From NCBI GenBank assembly GCA_035578905.1, contig JAQJVL010000001.1:2264501-2328500 (forward strand): a stretch of 64,000 bases of DNA, written 5' to 3'. The position numbers and the translations under genes were made by a program. Below, piece after piece: positions 45,698 through 59,115 of the stretch. Below the pieces are notes generated by a model that saw only the letters and a program-made list of their open reading frames with translations, searched no databases and had not been told where the DNA came from. Position 1 is the stretch's first letter. Every line of letters begins with the position of its first letter. This DNA is from Stictocephala bisonia. Its lineage: Eukaryota; Arthropoda; Insecta; Hemiptera; Membracidae.

Positions 45698-47215
45698 AGT
45701 AACACCTCATAGCTTCCTTCGTATTGATTTGTATAAGGTAACACCACATAGCTGCTTTCGTATTGCTTTGTGTAGGGTAACATCCCTTATTTCGTATTGT
45801 TTTGTGAAAGGTAACATCCCTTATTTCGTATTGCTTTGTATAGGGTAACATCCCTTATTTTGTATTGTTTTGTGAAAGGTAACACTCCATAACTGCTCCG
45901 TACTGTTTTGAGTGAAGTAAAAACCCATATCCTCCGTCGAATTGTATTGTGAAAGGTAACAACCTATAGCTGCCTTTGTATTGTTTTGTGTAAGGTAACA
46001 TCACATAGCTTCTTTCGTACTGTTTTGTGTAAGGTAACATCACATAACTGCTTTCGTATTGTTTTGTGTAAGGTAACATCACATAGCTGCCTTCGTATTG
46101 TTTTGTGTAAGGTAACATCCCAGAGCTGCATTCGTATTGTTTTGTGTAAGGTAACATCACATAACTGCTTTTGTATTGTTTTGTGTAAGGTAACATCACA
46201 TAGCTGCTTCGTATTGTTTTGTGTAAAGTAACATCACATAACTGCTTTAGTACTGTTTTGTGTAAGGTAACATCACATAACTGCTTTTGTATTGTTTTGT
46301 GTAAGGTAACATCACATAGCTGCTTTCGTATTGTTTTGTGTAAGGTAACATCACATAGCTGCTTTCGTTTTGTTTTGTGAAAGGGTAACATCACATAGCT
46401 GCTTTCGTTTTGTTTTGTGTAAGGTAACATCACATAGCTGCTTTTGTATTGTTTTGTGTAAGGTAACATCACATAGCTGCTTTCGTATTGTTTTGTGTAA
46501 GGTAACATCACATAGCTGCTTTCGTTTTGTTTTGTGTAAGGTAACATCACATAGCTGCTTTCGTATTGTTTTGTGTAAGGTAACATCACATAGCTGCTTT
46601 CGTTTTGTTTTGTGAAAGGGTAACATCACATAGCTGCTTTCGTTTTGTTTTGTGTAAGGTAACATCATATAGCTGCTTTCGTTTTGTTTTGTGTAAGGTA
46701 ACATCACATAGCTGCTTTCGTATTGTTTTGTGTAAGGTAACATCATATAGCTGCTTTCGTTTTGTTTTGTGAAAGGGTAACATCACATAGCTGCTTTCGT
46801 TTTGTTTTGTGTAAGGTAACATCACATAGCTGCTTTCGTATTGTTTTGTGTAAGGTAACATCATATAGCTGCTTTCGTTTTGTTTTGTGTAAGGTAACAT
46901 CACATAGCTGCTTTCGTATTGTTTTGTGAAAGGGTAACATCACATAGCTGCTTTCGTATTGTTTTGTGTAAGGTAACATCACATAGCTGCTTTCGTTTTG
47001 TTTTGTGTAAGGTAACATCACATAGCTGCTTTCGTATTGTTTTGTGTAAGGTAACATCATATAGCTGCTTTCGTTTTGTTTTGTGAAAGGGTAACATCAC
47101 ATAGCTGCTGTCTATTGTTTTGTGAGGTAACATACCATAGCCTCCTTCTTATTATATTGTGAGTGGTCTATGAAATTTATGTACCCACAGCTGCATAGCT
47201 GTCTTTGTATTGTTT
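45698..47215. repeat. 39-bp minisatellite, ~37 units, with 157-bp higher-order repeat
   Basis: The unit contains GGTAACATCACATAGCTGCT then TTCGTATTGTTTTGTGTAA. A GTTTTG variant of TATTG and a GAAAGGGTAAC variant (one extra G) alternate regularly. The latter recurs at about 46378, 46614, 46771, 46928 and 47086, mostly 157 bp (four units plus one base) apart. Left-edge units (45698-45980) and right-edge units (47110-47215) are degenerate. Open frames of up to 244 codons on the minus strand are artefacts of the 39-bp period. Confidence 0.96.
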
Positions 47216-49009
47216 TCTGAAGAGTGGTGTCCCCATATAACGATGTTTTTTTTAATGTAATTCTATTATTTTTATTTTTATCGGCCAATTGTTGAAGTGA
47301 CTAGTTAAAATAATGAATTTGCTGAATTTTTTTACGATGGTTATTATGTGTCTAATTATCTATTGTACTTTTGTACTGAGAAAAAAATATTACTCATATT
47401 ATTGTAAATAGAATATTGTAGATGTTCATTTTTATGATATAAATTAATAAAGATTTTAGAAAGGGCATGCTTTTACCTATTGAGAGATTGTTTTCATTTT
47501 TTTAAATAATCTGCTATCCATTTTAATAACAAGTCCAAGAAACAAGACTTATGGGGACAGTTTTCTCCCTCCTTTCTCAGGTTTGATAAAAGGTTGACAA
47601 GACCTTTTCAAACTGAGGTTGTTTGGCTTTTACCATATAACTACTGGATAACAAATTGGATTGTGCTAACTCGCACTGCTTTGAACTCACTAATAAAAAC
47701 AAACATAATTATTAAGACGAAGAAAATATTAATAAAATTTGATAGTACATTCTCCAGAAGGGGGCTATGTATATTTAAATATTTCAGTCACATGTTAATG
47801 TTAAATATTTTTTAAGGTTAGGTTTTACCATAACATCTCAATTTCAATGTAAAATAACTTTTAAACTATATACAGCTATATTTTTTTATAGAGTCTTGTA
47901 TCAACATAGTATTTGTTGACATTCTAAAGGTTTATTATATTTCATTGAATTTATTTAAAGAGTTATTTTATTATATATATATATATTAAATAAATAATAT
48001 TACCATTTTATGCGTTAGTTACAGAAAAATAAGAATTGAGTTGAATATGCTCGATAAAAGCTTTATTTGTAGCTGTCATTAAGTTTACTTTTTTTGGGTT
48101 TTTAATTTATTGTTTTATGAAATACAATATAAGTTGCAAGTTGTAATTGGTATAATCGTGTTATATTTTAAACTAAAAAAATCATATAACAACCAATATG
48201 AGCTCTCTGTTTGGTAAATCACAATTTATATTTCTCTGTAGCCGGAAGATAAATTATTTTGTTATTATAAATGGTCTTATTACATCTTATGTTAGACAAT
48301 TTATTGTCATTTTTAGGCTCCGTGTGGTTAAAGTTGAATAAAATTGATAGTTCATTGCTCATGCACTATAATGATTTGAGATAATATCGATTTGTTTTAA
48401 TTTTGAATAATTTAGGTCATTTAATATACAATCTCCAGATTTTAAATATTACTTTTAACTATATATTTTTAAATACAAAAGCATAAATAAAATTGACTCT
48501 TAATAGTGATTCGTTCAATAACTCCTCAAGGAAATAGTTCGCTGTTTCAATTAAAAAGGTCTTAAGTCTCCTTTTAAAAGAAGTAACCGTTAATTGCATA
48601 CATATAACTAAAAGGGACTAATAACTACGTTAAATACCATATATATTGTTATTGTTATTATGTTGTTATTATATTAAACATACACGTGATCCCTGTGGGG
48701 CCGTTAGTGGACTATTATTATTAATAATCTAACATTTATATGTCACAAACAGCCTGAAATTACATGTTTTTAACAAAACTTTTTTGCACAGCTGATTATG
48801 ACATTATAAATTACTCCAAAAACATTGAAAAATCGTTTGTCTGTAATTTTCTACATATTGGTAAGATGCAATGACTTCCTGTGAGCACTGATAGTTATGG
48901 CTTACCATATCTCCATATTTGTATGGCTCACCTGATGGTGACTTATTACTGAATTCCATTAAAAATCAAGTAAGACAACCCCTAAGAACGTGGCAAATCT
49001 TTGCCGACA
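47216..49009. other. AT-rich stretch, no gene seen
   Basis: About 1.8 kb. A 73-codon plus-strand frame at 47594-47815 has no recognisable motif. Confidence 0.5.
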
Positions 49010-49222
49010 TTAGAGTGACACATTCGTTCATGTTATCGCAAGATAACGGCGTCAAGTAACATCGAACGTGGCTGTTCCTTGGATGAGTGATCTGTGAGGA
49101 ACCCTGGCTTGCACGCAACCCACCTGGTAACTGGTAATGGGTTGGAGGTACGATAAGCCGGTCCCTAGGTTAAGTGTTAGAGAGAAATTTATATCTCTAA
49201 CTTTAGCAGATAAAATAAAACC
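49010..49222 (+). mobile_element. 5S rRNA-derived SINE (SINE3 type), copy 2
   Basis: GTTATCGCAAGATAAC (49032-49047), GTCAAGTAACATCGAACGTG (A-box region) and CCTTGGATGAGTGATCTGTG (C-box region) align directly with copy 1 at 39711-39905. The body (CTGGTAACTGGTAATGGGTTGG) and 3' end (CTAACTTTAGCAGATAAAAT) are also related. The GCAA-looped hairpin is preserved while the 5S boxes have decayed, so the copy is probably no longer transcribed by polymerase III. Confidence 0.75.
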
Positions 49223-51774
49223 TTGTTTAAGTTAAACTTAAAACCTCTACATAATGGTAAATGTTCCTAAATAATAATATTTGTATCAATGATACGTAAG
49301 AGTGAAAAAAACACAGAAGACACCACACACCAATTAAGAAGCCTACCATATTTCATTGCAAATCTGTCTGTCAAGACCCCTTCAAACTTTTTTATCGTTA
49401 GGCAGCACATTCGAAATGCTCGCCATGACCAACAACAATGGAATGAGCAAACCTAGTGGTTTTAATTCAGGTACTGTCCCAGTTTATTTAAGAACACATT
49501 TTCAATCTATTATATCCAATGAAATTTAAATATGCAGCAATAAGTACTATTTAATGTAGCTCAAAGCCTAATTTACCTTTATAATTTTGATAAATTACAG
49601 TCTGAATTTGACGATCAATTCTATAATATTAGGATTATTACTTGTCAAAGTTTTAAATTTGTTCATGTGTGGATTGTTAATTTTGTAGACAATCCACCTG
49701 TAATTCTTTAAACTAAAGCCTCACTTTCCCTTTTGACTTGGAACGTATTTTCTTAAAAATTTTACAGAATCAGGCATAAACAGGTTAAACTGTATGTTAT
49801 GCTTTAAAATTATACTTTCGTCATGGCTGGCCTAAACAGTAGAATTGTATACAACGTATCAAATGACATCATCTTTATCTTTATTAAGAGCCGGTGATTT
49901 TTTTATTCAAATCCATGGGTATCCGTAATAGCCATTTACAATGTTTGCAGGTAGTAGGAAAAATTGTCTTGGGCTTTTAAAATTTGAGTATATCAGTAAA
50001 TCTCAGTGGAGAGTTGTATCTGATATTTCCAATGGTACATGCTTTCATACCAGATATCCCTTAAAAAAAATCAACATTATAAAAACACACTTAAGATCTA
50101 GTTCCTAGTTGTCAGCTCTCTAACCGTCAATGAAAAAGTAAAATAATATTAAAACATGGTACTATTTTAACATGTTACTATCACGAATTTGTTTCAATTT
50201 TGTTTCTAAACGTAGATAATTCATTAAGTCCAAAAAACTGTTCATATTTGTTGAAAATGTCATTACAGTTGAGAATTTTCTTGTTGAAATACCATATTGT
50301 TTACTTTAAACACAACTATCAAAATAGTCGTATGGTAGTTAAAGTTTAAACCACATTGTTATTGACTTGCTCAACTTTTGTTACATTAATGTAAATTCCA
50401 CTAACTTATTCCGTATTTAAAATGACATAATGACATTTCATTGCCATTGAAACTCTTCTAATCCTGCTACAATTAATTCCTTTTAATGCATGGTAATATT
50501 GTTTAGCTTAAATCCTCATTAGTAATGAAATCATTGTTGAAGATACAGCAACTATGTCATCGTGTCAGCTACAGTGGAAAACTCCCATGTTAATAACGTC
50601 CAATTCTATTGGCATATGAGACATGCGCAATGTTACACTCGCCCCGTATAATGTGCACTTGTTTTCGGACACTTTCGTTTTATTTAGCTCGTAAACTTGT
50701 TTATAGAAGCCCATTAAACTGGCTGTACTGCTTGGTTTTACAATGGATATTGACTCATTACAGTTTATTTCAGCTTCCAATTTGTTGTTGATGGAATTGC
50801 TTTTGTATTTTTTGTTTGAATTGAATCTGACTTATTTACTCAAGTGGCCTTTGTTTTAATTTCATAAAATCGTCAATCTCTTATTTTTAACTTCATTGAT
50901 CACTCCAAGAGATTTTATCAGTTATCCTCTTTCAGTTTATTGGATAGAATTTTACGTTGAAGAATTTTACTTCAACTCACCACGAGTCAGGAATAAAGTG
51001 TAAAAATTACATAACATGTTTTAAATTAAATATGGATAAAAAATAAACTAGCAATTCCAACAGAGGTTGTAAGTTTTCAACACTGTCAAAATAACTTACA
51101 ATGATATTGAAATATACTGAGCGTTAAGACGTTGTGCATTATACTATATCTGATTCTCATATTTTTGTTTCTAGAAAGCGTTTTTTAAATAACACCTCTA
51201 GATTTAGAATAGTACATTTTTCTATAATCGATAAATTTATATTTTTATTAAATTCTTATTGAAATATTTTTAAGAGGTGTTCTGTTACATAATGTCCTTT
51301 GTTCTTGCATCCATGATTTTTTTTTTTTTTTTTAAATCGTGGAGTGGTTTTTTCAACCATAATTTGGTGCTCGACCAATTGTATGATCTAAGATAAACTT
51401 CATTATGTCCAAAATGACTTGGAGCTTTGTGGCTATCTTTAAAACCTTTTTATAACTGTCGTCATACAGAACAAGTTACAGTTTTCTTTCTAACTGAAGA
51501 AGCGGGTGTATGGAAGTTTTACCCAACATTGTTTTGGCATGAAAGCCTTTTAACACTGTTTATATTTCTGTGTATCCCTACCCACAACCTGCCTTAATAG
51601 GGGCGATCCCTCAATGTACATGTACGTACTTCATTTAAATAATTTATATTCACAGCCTAATTGGTTTCCAGTTTTAAAACCAATTTCAATATCTGGCTCC
51701 CAAATTATTTTACAAAAATATTTATCATATTTTTAAATGTTTGTCAATTTCCTTTCTGTTTAGTGAAAGTTTGG
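49223..51774. other. AT-rich stretch, no gene seen
   Basis: About 2.5 kb. Overlapping short frames at 50565-50791 show no recognisable domain. A poly-T run lies at about 51318-51333. Confidence 0.5.
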
Positions 51775-52118
51775 CAGTGCGGACCTTTTCCATTAATTCA
51801 CTACCCCTACATTTGCTATCGTAATTACGGTTAGGTTTAGGACAGATTAGGTTAGGTTAGGTAGCTACTAAAGTTAATCACAAATTGGTAAATCGAATGA
51901 TTGAATCACCACCAAAAGCGCTCTCCGTGAGTAAGTTCTTAGAAAGTGGTAAGATAAAAGGCCAGCGATATCGGTATTTCTTATCATACCACAGTGGACG
52001 TAAAAATGATTGGGGAACAGTTTTTAGAGCAATATAATATTTATCAAGCCGTAGTGAATTAACATAAATAAAAAACGCAAAAATAGTGGTAGTTAATTAA
52101 CAGAAAAGATCTGGCAGG
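51775..52118 (-). mobile_element. MITE, copy 2 (inverse of 3650-3972)
   Basis: The left end TTAATTCACTACCCCTA (about 51793) and right end TAGTGGTAGTTAATTAACAG (about 52085-52104) are inverted repeats. The interior is the reverse complement of copy 1, including GCGCTCTCCGTGAG and GGCCAGCGATATCGG. It contains a short telomere-like run, TTAGGTTAGGTTAGG (51851-51865). Confidence 0.65.
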
Positions 52119-53232
<1,114 letters not shown>

Positions 53233-54547
53233 CCCAATTTTGCCAGTTTTAAGCAAAGTATTCGAAAAACTCTTTTTAATTAGAATGGTGCAGTTTCTAA
53301 ACAGACACAACCTTCTCTCTGACAGCCAATTTGGTTTTAGAAAAAACAAATCGACAGTAGACGCTGTTGTGAGTCTAGTCGGAAAGGTTTTTGAGGGATT
53401 AGAAGATCGAGATTACACACTTAATGTATTTCTCGACTTGTCAAAAGCTTTCGATTGTGTTGACCACTCTAAGCTGCTTGACAAACTTGAATTTTATGGT
53501 ATAAGAGGAGTGCCACTCAAGTGGCTTCACTCTTTTCTGAACAACCGATTCCAAGTTGTCCTCATTTCAGACAAATTCTCTGAACCAATAGAGCTGAGAT
53601 ACGGAGTCCTCAGGGCTCAATACTCAGCCCGATTCTTTTTCTCATCTATGTCAATGACATAGGGTCATCGATAATGCATGGGCAACTCATTCAGTACGCA
53701 GATGACACGACCCTTTTATTCAGAAACAAATTAACACAGATCCTTGAACAACAAGCTTTTGTTGATTTAAACAATTGTGTCCAATATTTTAAAGATATAT
53801 TATCCAATATATAACTCCAGTAAACACCTCGAAATGTAATGTGTTTTCATTTTTGTTGCGACCATATGATGCCATGGAGAGACCACTCATTTGGCTGGCA
53901 GATAAGCTATTAGATGAGACTATTAGTTCAAAATTCCTGAGAATACACCTGGATCGAGGGTTGACCTGGAATTCGCACATGGACCACATTTGCTCCAAAT
54001 TTTCCTCAGGCATTTATGTTTTGAGAACGTTAGCAAAATTCTGCCCAATTCAAGTTCTAATGACAGCGTATTACGGTCTGATTTACCCCCATCTTACCTA
54101 CGGTGTGGTGCTGTGGGGAGCTTCTGCAAACAATCAGTTTAGCAGAGCATTTAAATTGCAAAAACAAGCAGTTCGTATTGTTGCTCAATTAAAGTTCAGA
54201 GAAACCTGCAAAGAAACTTTCAAAAAATTGCAACTGTTGACATTGCCTAGCCTTTACAAACTGGAGACTACCCTATTTAGCATATTCAGAAGCGTTATGA
54301 CAAGTGGCCGGGACATACATACACACGACACAAGAGGCAGAAACAACTACCGAACTGGGAACCACAGGACGGTAGTCCACGAACGTTGCCCTCACACTCA
54401 GGTGTTCGTTTTGTCAACAAGTTGCCGGATTCAATTAAGAATGCCCCAACGCTCAAGGCGTTAAAAACTCGCCTCAAACGCTGTTTAGCGTCTCATGCTT
54501 TTTATAGTGTGGACGAGTTTATGGCATACAACTGGGAGACCGCATAA
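53233..54547 (+). pseudogene. LINE ORF2 reverse transcriptase, frameshifted
   Basis: Four frame segments make up one decayed polypeptide. Segment 1 (to about 53605) has LPVLSKVFEKL, FGFRKNKST and the catalytic block DLSKAFDCVDH (53435-53467). A one-base loss disrupts the GVPQGS motif at about 53605. Segment 2 has the YADDTTL active site (53695-53715) and ends at a stop near 53812. Segment 3 (about 53820-54400) carries the thumb and connection region, including YYGLIYPHLTYGVVLWG and LQKQAVRIVA. Segment 4 (54401-54547) has GVRFVNKLPDSIKN and ends in AFYSVDEFMAYNWETA. Both catalytic Asp motifs are intact, but at least three frameshifts make the product non-functional. Confidence 0.88.
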
Positions 54548-54740
54548 TCAGAAGACTGGTGTCGGAAGTGGGGATTGGTATGAGTGACTATGCTATGACT
54601 GCAACTGTAAATGATGTATGTTTTTACAGAGGCTTTGATGTGGGATGTATGTTTTAGATTTTTGTATAAGGATGACGTTTGTTATACATTTTTGTAATGT
54701 CATTGCAAATAAATATTTGATTTGTCGTTGTAAACTTTAA
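53233..54740 (+). mobile_element. 5'-truncated non-LTR retrotransposon (Jockey/CR1 superfamily)
   Basis: Begins inside the reverse transcriptase domain and runs through the end of ORF2 (stop at 54545-54547) and a short 3' untranslated region with AATAAA at about 54708. The endonuclease and ORF1 are missing. 5' truncation plus an intact 3' end is the usual product of target-primed reverse transcription. No clear target-site duplication was found. Confidence 0.85.
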
Positions 54741-54964
54741 AGCCTGCTAATTATGTTATTTTTTCTTGGTCATCTCTTGATTTGTTAAAAATATATCATA
54801 CTATCAGTACTAATTTCCACAGGAAGGTTTATAATGCAGATGTTGTGTTTTTTTTAATTAGGTAGAGAAAAGAGTTATTAATGCCTGGCTAATCCACATA
54901 TTCGACAGAATGGATCGTGTATGATGCCAATAAAACAATAATTTAAGATTTTTTCTTTCAATAA
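54741..54964. other. Short spacer, no gene seen
   Basis: AT-rich spacer between the LINE and a short minisatellite; nothing recognised. Confidence 0.6.
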
Positions 54965-55045
54965 TTTGATAACATCTACCCACTCATACACTACGGTAGT
55001 ACTGATCCACCCATTCACCCACCCATACACTTACGGTGGTGTTGA
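54965..55045. repeat. Two-unit relic of the TGGGTGG minisatellite family
   Basis: On the minus strand: ACACCACCGTAAGTGTATGG followed by GTGGGTGAATGGGTGG, then GTACTACCGTAGTGTATGAG. These are two units of the motif that is amplified at 5.2, 7.3 and 36.8 kb. It could be an unamplified or collapsed locus. Confidence 0.7.
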
Positions 55046-55205
55046 ATAGTCGCTAAGTATCAGCACAGGGGTGTTTTTATAGCACTTTCTATTTATACCA
55101 GCTGCTGGTTCTTTTTTAATTTTATAAAACAAAAAGGTGGATGATATTAAGTACAATGCCAAAATGTAAGTATTTTATGCCAGTTTGTTACAAAAGTATT
55201 ATTTA

Positions 55206-55440
55206 AGGTGGCTCTAAGAGGCTAGGGTGCTGGCTTGCCGTGCGACCGGGTTCGATTCCCGGTAAGACCAACTCATATTTTACCACTGTGCCCCCCTCCC
55301 CCCCCCGTAGTTTGAAAGTCACTTTACGCCAAAGGTTCAACGAGCCCACAAATAAAATGACCCGTACCCTAAGCAATGGAGGGGAACTGTGTATAACTGG
55401 GCATCTCTCCTCAATAAAGGATATACGTCATATATTATTA
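55206..55440 (+). mobile_element. tRNA-derived SINE, family C
   Basis: GGTGGCTCTAAGAGGCTAGG (A-box region), GTGCTGGCTTGCCGTGCGAC and GGGTTCGATTCCC (B box, 55248-55260) form a tRNA-like head. The body starts with a C-rich run (about 55289-55306) and contains GCCAAAGGTTCAACGAGCCC and CAATGGAGGGGAAC. It is not a functional tRNA because there is no matching acceptor stem. The tail fades into TATTATTATT-type sequence. Confidence 0.75.
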
Positions 55441-56347
55441 TTTGATTGTTACATATTATTATTGTAAAGTGTTATGATATTTTTCTATTAAATTTTTTAA
55501 TTTGTTTTTTTTGTGTTTTTTTACTTAACATCATTTCTATAAACATTTGGCTCTATCTAATTAGTACTAGAATAGATGTTTTAATAGTTCTAGCCAAGGA
55601 ATTAAATCGCTTTGCACAGCTTTGTAACTAATAACAACTTTATTGGCACTCTGTTCCAAAAGTTTTATGTAAAGCAAAATTTAATGCTGTTTGTGTGATT
55701 TTAGTTGCTATACAGTAGTTACAATTTTTATTATGACTGTCACAATTATGTCCAGTATTTATAAATTATTAGTTATTTCCGATAATAGATTCATCGTATC
55801 GGGAAGAATATTGCCACCTTGTATTCTTATAACAAAATACTATTAACATTAAAAGAAAATAAAGATGTCGATCTATAAATTGTGCATTCTATACAAATAG
55901 TATGTACAAGCACTGCTAGTCCACATCTCAAATGGAGAAGTAGCTCTGATTTTTGTTTGTGTAAAATTCATTTTCCAGGTTTATAAATATTCTTTGATGA
56001 TACGAGTAAATATACCAGAAGTGAGTTTTTTTAATTATTTTTGATAAGTATATTATGGATTAGTAGGAATAAAATAGAATTGAATATGTATATATTTATA
56101 AGTACATTATAGGTAATTGGTAATTGTTGTACTTAAAATGAAATAAATTTTCATTGTGGAACGTTCACTTGTGTTGTTTTTCATTTTCATTTTTTATAGG
56201 TTAACGATTTTGATAATTTGTGAGAACTAGGTAATATTTATGGGTACAAAACATATGTGGTGTAAATTTAGGATACCTTTTCTCCTTAACTAGATAAAAA
56301 TGTAGCTATCCTGACAAATTCTGTGATGCTTACGATGTTTCGTTTCA

Positions 56348-56384
56348 CTAACTCCTCTTTCACTTACATTGAAAGAGGAGTTAG
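56348..56384. other. Perfect 15-bp stem-loop
   Basis: CTAACTCCTCTTTCA and its exact reverse complement are separated by the 7-nt loop CTTACAT. The flanks do not extend the stem, so it is shorter than a typical animal pre-miRNA. Confidence 0.85.
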
Positions 56385-57377
56385 AACATAATATTGTGAA
56401 ATATTTACTAAACTTTTACTCTTTTATACAATATTATACTGTAGTTCCCATGTACAGTAAGTACATTTCGTGTGACTTATAGTAGGGAGAGACACAAATT
56501 ATTTAATTAAGACACAAATAATGGCGTATTTAGATCGACCAAAAATATTCTAAATATGAGGAAGTCCATACAAGAACCAAACTCGGGATACATAAAGCTA
56601 AAATAATGTTAAAAATGTCATCTTTTTTTCGTTGACCAGTACAACAAATTTTAATATATTTTTTTACAACAAAATTAATCAAACCATGTAATATAAAAGT
56701 GTATGATTGGGAGAGTCTGGTTGGTTTAGAACTGCAGTCTATAAAAGTATAGCAGTAGTGTATGAACAGGAAGGCTTCTAAATGGATTTGATCTTTGTAA
56801 GTCACAAATCAAAAATTATCTTGTTAAATTACTAAGCATGTTGTAAGGAAAATTTTATTTTTTTGGCCGGCGCAACTCTCTCTTTTCAGAGCAAATTAAT
56901 TTGTTTCTTTTTATAATGCAGGAAACCCCAAGACAGGTTTTCCTTCGGGGTGCCAAACTTTTTTCACAAAAAGTATTTTAGTTTACATGAAGTAGACAGT
57001 TTAATTTATTGTTTATTAGGTTAGGTTAGTTTTGTACTATTTTTCATGTGGTTTTTGTAAAATAAAGATAATTTTCAATTGAATTGTAAGTTTTTATACC
57101 TGAATAATTAACTTTAAATACTTATAGATAAATACTGCATGATTTTAACAATTTAAAAAGCAAACATTGGTGTTAAAGGGATGTTGTTTTGAAATCAGAG
57201 AAGTGATCAACATATCTATAGAAATAACTCGAGACTCTAGTACTGTACCTGGACAAACTTGATAACGGAGCAGAAGTTCGATTCCACGGAATAGGGCTCT
57301 TAACAGCGTGCATCAGGTGAAGTGTCTTCACTTAATTGCTGGCGATAAAACAAATTTGCAAGCGCTTCCGGCGTAGA

Positions 57378-57389
57378 TGCTGACTCAGC
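57378..57389. promoter_or_regulatory. Maf recognition element-like palindrome
   Basis: TGCTGACTCAGC is 12 of the 13 bases of the classic Maf/CNC recognition element and includes an AP-1 core (TGACTCA). It lies in a GC-richer patch with no identified gene nearby. A single site proves nothing about function. Confidence 0.3.
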
Positions 57390-58045
57390 CTTGCCGTTCT
57401 GGATTGAAATAATTTGCAAACCGTCTCTCAAGGGCCAAAAATAACCCATTTTACTTACACCCTCCCCCTTTCCCCTTTACTTCACATAACCGAGAACATT
57501 GATTAATTTAGTAACGAGATTTTTAGTGTGTTACATTTTCTTCAAATTGGACCCTCATTTGTATTGATTGCTTAATAAAACGTACATAATTTTTTATTCT
57601 ATATTTTCACTCGATCTCGTTAACTGCGGGAATTAACCTAGTGCGTATAAAAATTATTATTAACTGCAATTGAATGAAGAAAAAATTCACCATTTTTTCA
57701 TCTTATATATATGATAATGGATAGCTTAGCAGTTTCATTAACAAATAGTTTAGTTGCAATTCATAGGTTTTCGTAGATTCCTTATAGATGGCGTACATTG
57801 AACCACTTTCTTCTATACAAAGGAATCATATTTTTTTACAATTTTAGTAATAAACAATACTTTGTATACCTCTTTCGTTTGTTTTTCATTTCATTTTATA
57901 GGCTAAGTTCATGGTTTCAGCGGTGATTCTGATAGCCACACGTTATATAGCTGCCAATGAAGGTTCTCAAAGATGATTTTGATTTCTGCGTACATAGGAA
58001 TATTTCAATTCTTCTCAGCTTATATCTTTATTTTATAGAAAAAAA

Positions 58046-59115
58046 TGTACCCGCCCGCTTCACCGGTCATAATATTGAGTTTGATTATATAATCGGAATG
58101 TGCAGAAAGCTGTTAGTTTGATGTCTTTCAAACAAACTATAAGTAAAACTTCCAACAAAGTCAAGAACACTACAAAATTAACTAAATACTTGGTCAAATA
58201 ATTCAATCAATTAATATAAATCCATAAGAATACCATGGAAATTTGGCAGGCCAGTGAGACGGACTCCTGAAGTCGGAGAAGAACATTCTTTATTAGTGAG
58301 CCTCCAGGAGCCAAAATAAACCTATGTTCAAAATTTCAAGTCAATTAGACTTATAGTTTATGAGAAATATTATTGAGTGGTAAATGGTTTTTATGTAATA
58401 AATACAGATATAAATTAAAAATGTTCCGATTGAAATTAGTTTGTTCTCTTTGATCCAAAAAATCTCAAGGTCTAGAGAAATCTGTAAGTCTACTTTAAAA
58501 AGGGTTCAAATTACTGTAGTTGACTCTGAATCAATAACATATTGTGTTTATCGCCATGTTAGGCATGTCCTATGATCTGGCTATGCATACTTTAAAACTA
58601 AATTTTTAATTTTCCGATTGAAAATAGATTGTTCGCCTAGATAACAAAGCTCGCCTACTTTTAGAGGACGCAAAGTAGTTTAATTGACTCTGAATCAGTG
58701 AAATATCATGTTTCTAGCCATGTTTATCCAAGTCTAGAAACATCTGTAAGTCTGCTCTTATAGGCCGTAAATTAACCAATTATATATAGATTTCAGATAG
58801 AGCAAAAAGTCATAGGGCCTAAATTGTTGATCGTCTAGAATCAGGAAAAGAAAATGTCGTTAGTTTTGCTGTAAAACTGTTCATTTAGCCGCTACAGTCT
58901 AATTATAGAAACGCTGTTTTTGGTATTAAAGTATTTGGAAATAAAAAGGCTGCCATCTTCGATTTACTAATAATTTTTCAAAATCCCTTCTTATTGCACA
59001 TTTACAACATAAGGCCTTTGACTCTACAAAATTTCAGTATCGTAGGCTGAGTACTTTTTTTAGTTACAGTGATGAGTGAATGATTCAGTGGTATTTGCCT
59101 TTTATAGGTACAGAT
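58046..59115. mobile_element. ~1-kb interspersed element starting (CTAGC)TGTACCC, copy 2
   Basis: Same orientation and block order as 33483-34447: TGTACCCGCCCGCTTCACCG, TCATAATATTGAGTTTGATT, AAAAAGGCTGCCATCTTCGA, GTGGTATTTGCCTTTTATAG. The leading CTAGC is not preserved. The middle holds a local duplication of ~200 bp (TTCCGATTGAAA...GACTCTGAATCA occurs at about 58425 and 58613) that copy 1 lacks. Confidence 0.65.

Larger units (their letters stand above)
55441..58045. other. Intervening DNA, no gene seen
   Basis: About 2.6 kb. It contains a perfect hairpin at 56348-56384, a TTAGGTTAGGTTAG run near 57018-57031 and a GC-richer patch (57240-57430). The patch holds a B-box-like GTTCGATTCC at about 57269 and a Maf-type site at 57378. 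No coding frame is supported. Confidence 0.5.

Noticed and set aside
45855..47133. Minus-strand frames rich in MLPYTKQ-type repeats
   Set aside because: Produced by a 39-bp (13-codon) tandem repeat; not coding.
55206..55262. Functional tRNA gene
   Set aside because: Good B box but no closing acceptor stem and a SINE body follows.
57240..57330. tRNA-derived SINE head
   Set aside because: Only a B-box-like GTTCGATTCC is present; no A box or repeated copy was found.
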